This document shows positions 5,155 through 5,247 of a DNA stretch of 5,247 bases, piece after piece (the first letter of the stretch is position 1; every line of letters begins with the position of its first letter). The notes beneath the pieces were generated by a model. It saw nothing but the letters and a program-made list of their open reading frames with translations. It ran no database searches and was not told the DNA's origin. Both the position numbers and the translations under genes were made by a program. This DNA comes from Acidobacteriota bacterium (lineage in GTDB: Bacteria; Acidobacteriota; Blastocatellia; Pyrinomonadales; Pyrinomonadaceae), in contig CAUJFK010000107.1 in the NCBI GenBank assembly GCA_963169175.1, positions 1-5,247 of the forward strand, given 5' to 3'.

Positions 5155-5247
5155 CTGGTGAATAAGTAGTTATCTGAGTGACCGAGGTATCGCCGGTGCC
5201 GAGTGGAATGCCGCTCACCGCTTCTCGGATATGCCTTCGTGCCGCAT
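5147..5247 (-). CDS. Possible 3' end of an upstream gene, product unknown
   Basis: One minus-strand frame (codons from 5245) is open from the window edge to TAA at 5149-5147, giving 32 residues that include REAVSGIPLGTGDTSV. Its composition looks protein-like, and it would end 24 nt before the kinase start, a normal operon spacing. It is in the same frame as the kinase, with one stop codon between them. The stretch is too short to identify or to exclude chance. A plus-strand frame from the ATG at 5208 is also open to the edge, so this is tentative. Confidence 0.35.
   Translation of the reverse strand, partial: AARRHIREAVSGIPLGTGDTSVTQITTYSPVA

Noticed and set aside
5208..5247. Plus-strand open frame from the ATG at 5208 to the window edge
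   Set aside because: It has only 13 codons and no convincing ribosome site. The minus-strand frame there is longer and fits operon spacing, though neither is proven.

Overview
The window is ordinary bacterial chromosome of moderately high GC. It has compact genes on both strands, one tRNA gene with its CCA encoded, and several secreted or lipid-anchored proteins, which points to a diderm. The gene styles (an S45-type acylase, a lipoprotein cytochrome c, a receiver/kinase pair) and a CACGAAA-type palindromic repeat would fit a soil or environmental lineage such as Acidobacteriota. That placement is an impression only; no rRNA or marker gene is present to settle it.

Layout. (1) Positions 1-412, minus: the N-terminal 137 residues of an exported penicillin-acylase-family (S45) protein, cut by the window edge. 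(2) Positions 413-574: a divergent promoter region. (3) Positions 575-1021, plus: a small cytochrome c lipoprotein with one CxxCH site. (4) Positions 1025-1201, plus: a self-contained tRNA-Arg(UCG) unit with promoter, gene and Rho-independent terminator. (5) Positions 1197-1297: a roughly 100-nt imperfect palindrome of TTTCGTG/CACGAAA words that begins inside the terminator T-run. (6) Positions 1298-1463: non-coding, with a 9-bp inverted repeat, a weak promoter candidate and a Shine-Dalgarno site. (7) Positions 1464-2612, plus: an exported alpha/beta hydrolase with a recognisable catalytic triad. (8) Positions 5122 down to 2672, minus: a two-gene signalling unit. It holds a histidine kinase with an N-terminal receiver, then an 81-nt spacer with two abutting hairpins, then a response regulator whose output domain is an HD-GYP domain with most metal ligands replaced. 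(9) Positions 5147-5247: possibly the 3' end of a further minus-strand gene.

How the genes fit together. The kinase and regulator very likely form one phosphotransfer pathway. Neither protein has a DNA-binding domain, so the output is probably protein interaction or ligand binding rather than transcription. The acylase, cytochrome and hydrolase are envelope or secreted proteins with no visible link to the signalling pair. No CRISPR array, insertion sequence or defence cassette is visible. The points most worth attention are the degenerate HD-GYP output domain, an apparent A19-U56 replacement of the G19-C56 tertiary pair in the tRNA, the palindromic element, and promoter geometry that suggests leaderless mRNAs for the acylase and the kinase.
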